Origin: Haliotispira sp965263485
GTDB lineage: Bacteria; Spirochaetota; Spirochaetia; SP-2023
Assembly (NCBI GenBank): GCA_965263485.1
Contig: CBDHHO010000001.1
Location: 434,001 to 498,000 of the forward strand
DNA: 64,000 nt
Reading direction: 5' to 3'
Shown: one piece after another, positions 63,401 to 64,000 of the stretch
Position numbering within the stretch: position 1 is the first letter of the stretch
Layout of the letters: every line of letters starts with the position of its first letter
Notes under the pieces: generated by a model
Told to the model about the DNA's origin: nothing
Databases searched by the model: none
What the model saw: only the letters and a program-made list of their open reading frames with translations
Program-made: the position numbers and the translations under genes

Positions 63401-63684
63401 ATATGCTGAAAAAGGTGGGCATCCACGGAAAATCCGTTGACGTTGGAGCCACAGCCCGCTTTTCCCGCCTGACCCGCAATGGTTTCGATATGTCGCACTA
63501 CCGCGATCTGCTGTCCAAAACCGTTCAGTCCCTGCTCGGCGCGGCTGAAGAGTGCGGTGTGGAAAGTCTGTTCTCTCCCGGCGGAACTGTAATCAATAAA
63601 AACAGCTTTAAGGGCATGGATGATTTTGAAGTCGTTTCGTATCTGATTCTTTTAGAACCACAAGCGGAGCATGATAATGAATAA
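60439..63684 (+). CDS. PLD-like domain plus SNF2/superfamily 2 helicase
   Basis: The start is GTG 60439. Residues about 20-190 resemble a phospholipase D-like nuclease domain (HLAIVGSSSFTTDGLG resembles half an HKD region). The helicase core follows: motif I ADSVGLGKT (261-269), motif II DESH (351-354), motif III LSATP (389-393) and motif VI QRFGRVDRLG (804-813). A long insert with an acidic coiled coil lies between the lobes. The C-terminal region is unique to this group. Total length is 1,081 residues. Such helicases occur in restriction-like defence systems next to DUF4391 and methyltransferase genes. It overlaps the next ORF by eight bases, so the three genes form one operon. Confidence 0.88.
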   Translation: MKQSAGILDNKSLGNVASELKGNIAAGCTLSVVSALFSLYAYDELKKELSKVSKFRLLVPCHGDEEGFLKNLAGNHLDRRLRNRLDVTRIARECSEWLKQKCEVRELPSSVHQNLIHLSHTGSDEHLAIVGSSSFTTDGLGIVPSESHHMNTCFRSSDEAHSLIKWFDGLWASGRNSHDFETILQDALALVYSDKTPQQIYFLTLFNIFRDFIGELDEDKIIKTQTGIKDTQVWQKLYKFQRDGVIGAIDKIERYNGCIIADSVGLGKTFEALAVIKYYELRNDRVLVLCPKKLRENWSLYTINDKRNILASDRFHYDILNHTDLTRTKGKSGEINLETLNWGNYDLIVIDESHNFRNTPARKDDSLTRYSRLMNEILKTGVKTKVLMLSATPVNNRMNDLKNQVAFIVEAKDAALKSNGIPSIEQTLKMAQMRFNAWLKLDESKRTTESLLVTLNFDYFKLLDILTIARSRKHIEKYYDVSEIGKFPKRLKPINIKTDIDTEGHFPELENINKNIRLLKLSAYAPLKYVLPQKAEEYSRKYDKELKGGSVFRQVDREQNLIHLMRANLFKRMESSINSFTTTLGKLLGEVTSLLQKIADHNNDDDVEEFDIEEIEIEDEAFSPFVVGKKVKVLIQDMDTIRWKQELEEDREILRKLIAFSQSVKAPQDKKLSKLKELIGCKVAHPINPDNKKIIVFTAFADTAKYLYDNISEWTEKEELGVYAALVTGSGENKTNMPGIRKDLASIITSFSPVSKERDKIAPEISKEIDLLIATDCISEGQNLQDCDYLINYDIHWNPVRIIQRFGRVDRLGSKNDKIQLVNFWPNMELDEYINLESRVSGRMVLLDISATGEENVIEFANPGKMNDLEYRRKQLEKLQDEVVDIDDVEGGISITDLTLNDFRMDLSDYIKEHEALLERIPPGAYAVATIDESLKGEFSPGVIFCLRHEGSQTVSDSTYALSPYYLIYVKNNGSVVMQFTQTKKILDMLKKVGIHGKSVDVGATARFSRLTRNGFDMSHYRDLLSKTVQSLLGAAEECGVESLFSPGGTVINKNSFKGMDDFEVVSYLILLEPQAEHDNE

Positions 63685-64000
63685 CTTTTGTAATCCTAGT
63701 TCCTTTCGTGGTTTGGATATTAATTTTCCAGAATCGGCCCATTTGCATAAACGCATACCCAAAAAGATGTTTCTTGATAATGGAGAGCTCGTTGCCAGTG
63801 ATAGAAATTTGTTTCAGAAAAATGTGAAAACCTTCTATTGGGAGTTTACCCTCAAGCCTTCTACTTGCCCGGTTCTTCCTTACAAAGACAATGAACGGGA
63901 ATATCTTGAGGTGGCCGTTCTCGATGTTGAAATAAACTCCAGAAAAGGCCACAAGCGGATCGCCGAGATTCTCCACCGGGTTATCCCGTATCCTTTGATG
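63677..64000 (+). CDS. DUF4391-family protein, N-terminal part (runs off right edge)
   Basis: ATG 63677 overlaps the helicase stop. The 108 visible codons include RIPKKMFLDNGELVASDRNL, YWEFTLKPSTCPVLPYKDNE, REYLEVAVLDVEINSRKG and KRIAEILHRVIPYPLM. This is the layout I recall for DUF4391, a family that travels with helicases and DNA methyltransferases. Its biochemical role is unknown. What follows it, perhaps another mod and a full res, lies outside the window. Confidence 0.65.
   Translation, partial: MNNFCNPSSFRGLDINFPESAHLHKRIPKKMFLDNGELVASDRNLFQKNVKTFYWEFTLKPSTCPVLPYKDNEREYLEVAVLDVEINSRKGHKRIAEILHRVIPYPLM

Overview
The window reads as chromosomal DNA of a GC-balanced bacterium with many lipoproteins. 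A spirochaete (Spirochaetota) is my best guess, from the mix of Rpn-family nucleases, CarD next to ispF, a Bdr-like coiled-coil/membrane miniprotein and numerous lipobox proteins. No rRNA or tRNA gene is visible to anchor the taxonomy, so this is inference. Housekeeping genes lie in small islands: tgt, metG, leuC/leuD, pheS, comEC, msrBA, ispF-carD, cls, def-fmt, deoC, thiI, a DeoR regulator and a Fur-family regulator. Between them is dense repetitive and mobile DNA.

Four layers of unusual structure stand out. (1) Three lipoprotein genes (1490-2757 minus, 8953-11957 minus, 39866-41530 plus) begin with a short ATG leader followed by a tract of 7-bp repeats, and only then the lipoprotein signal peptide. 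Seven is not a multiple of three, so unit gain or loss switches the reading frame. At present two genes are OFF and one is ON; one extra unit would switch both OFF genes ON. All three share an upstream palindrome, with paired (compensatory) base changes at the third locus. (2) A 1,251-bp IS5-like insertion sequence (57032-58282) sits in a Type III DNA methyltransferase gene with a 4-bp duplication (TGTA). Removing it restores the frame exactly. (3) Its terminal sequence GGGNACCTCTAAAAAT also bounds a swarm of non-coding elements of 75-240 bp (MITE-1) plus many solitary ends. A decayed second copy of an Rpn gene (37810-39125) carries two of them at sites that are empty in the first copy (367-1404), with TTTA and AATA duplications. 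(4) A 68-bp unit homologous to the interior of one MITE subtype has amplified into tandem arrays at several places. A second small inverted-repeat element (TIR about TCCGTARAAGTAG) also occurs.

Layout: 1-2.8 kb Rpn nucleases and lipoprotein locus 1; 3-8.7 kb secreted, NRDE, DinB and membrane proteins; 8.9-12 kb lipoprotein locus 2; 12.5-17.7 kb a giant one-pass membrane protein; 17.7-28.1 kb tgt, a cytidylyltransferase-EamA fusion, metG, leuD, a DNA methyltransferase cassette, leuC and pheS; 28.4-37.7 kb comEC, patatin, msrBA, iclR, ispF, carD and cls; 37.8-41.5 kb Rpn pseudogene, tandem array and lipoprotein locus 3; 42-52.6 kb small TM protein, HEPN-like, def, fmt, ankyrin/pentapeptide protein, deoC, thiI, TPR protein, deoR-type and fur-type regulators; 52.9-64 kb a defence/genome-plasticity island with two Type III mod genes that differ in the middle, two res start fragments, RhuM, the IS, and a translationally coupled HTH - PLD/SNF2 helicase - DUF4391 operon that runs off the right edge.

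Together the data suggest a genome in which IS-driven MITEs and short tandem repeats diversify surface lipoproteins and DNA modification genes. Functional statements about individual genes rest on motifs read by eye; no database search was run.
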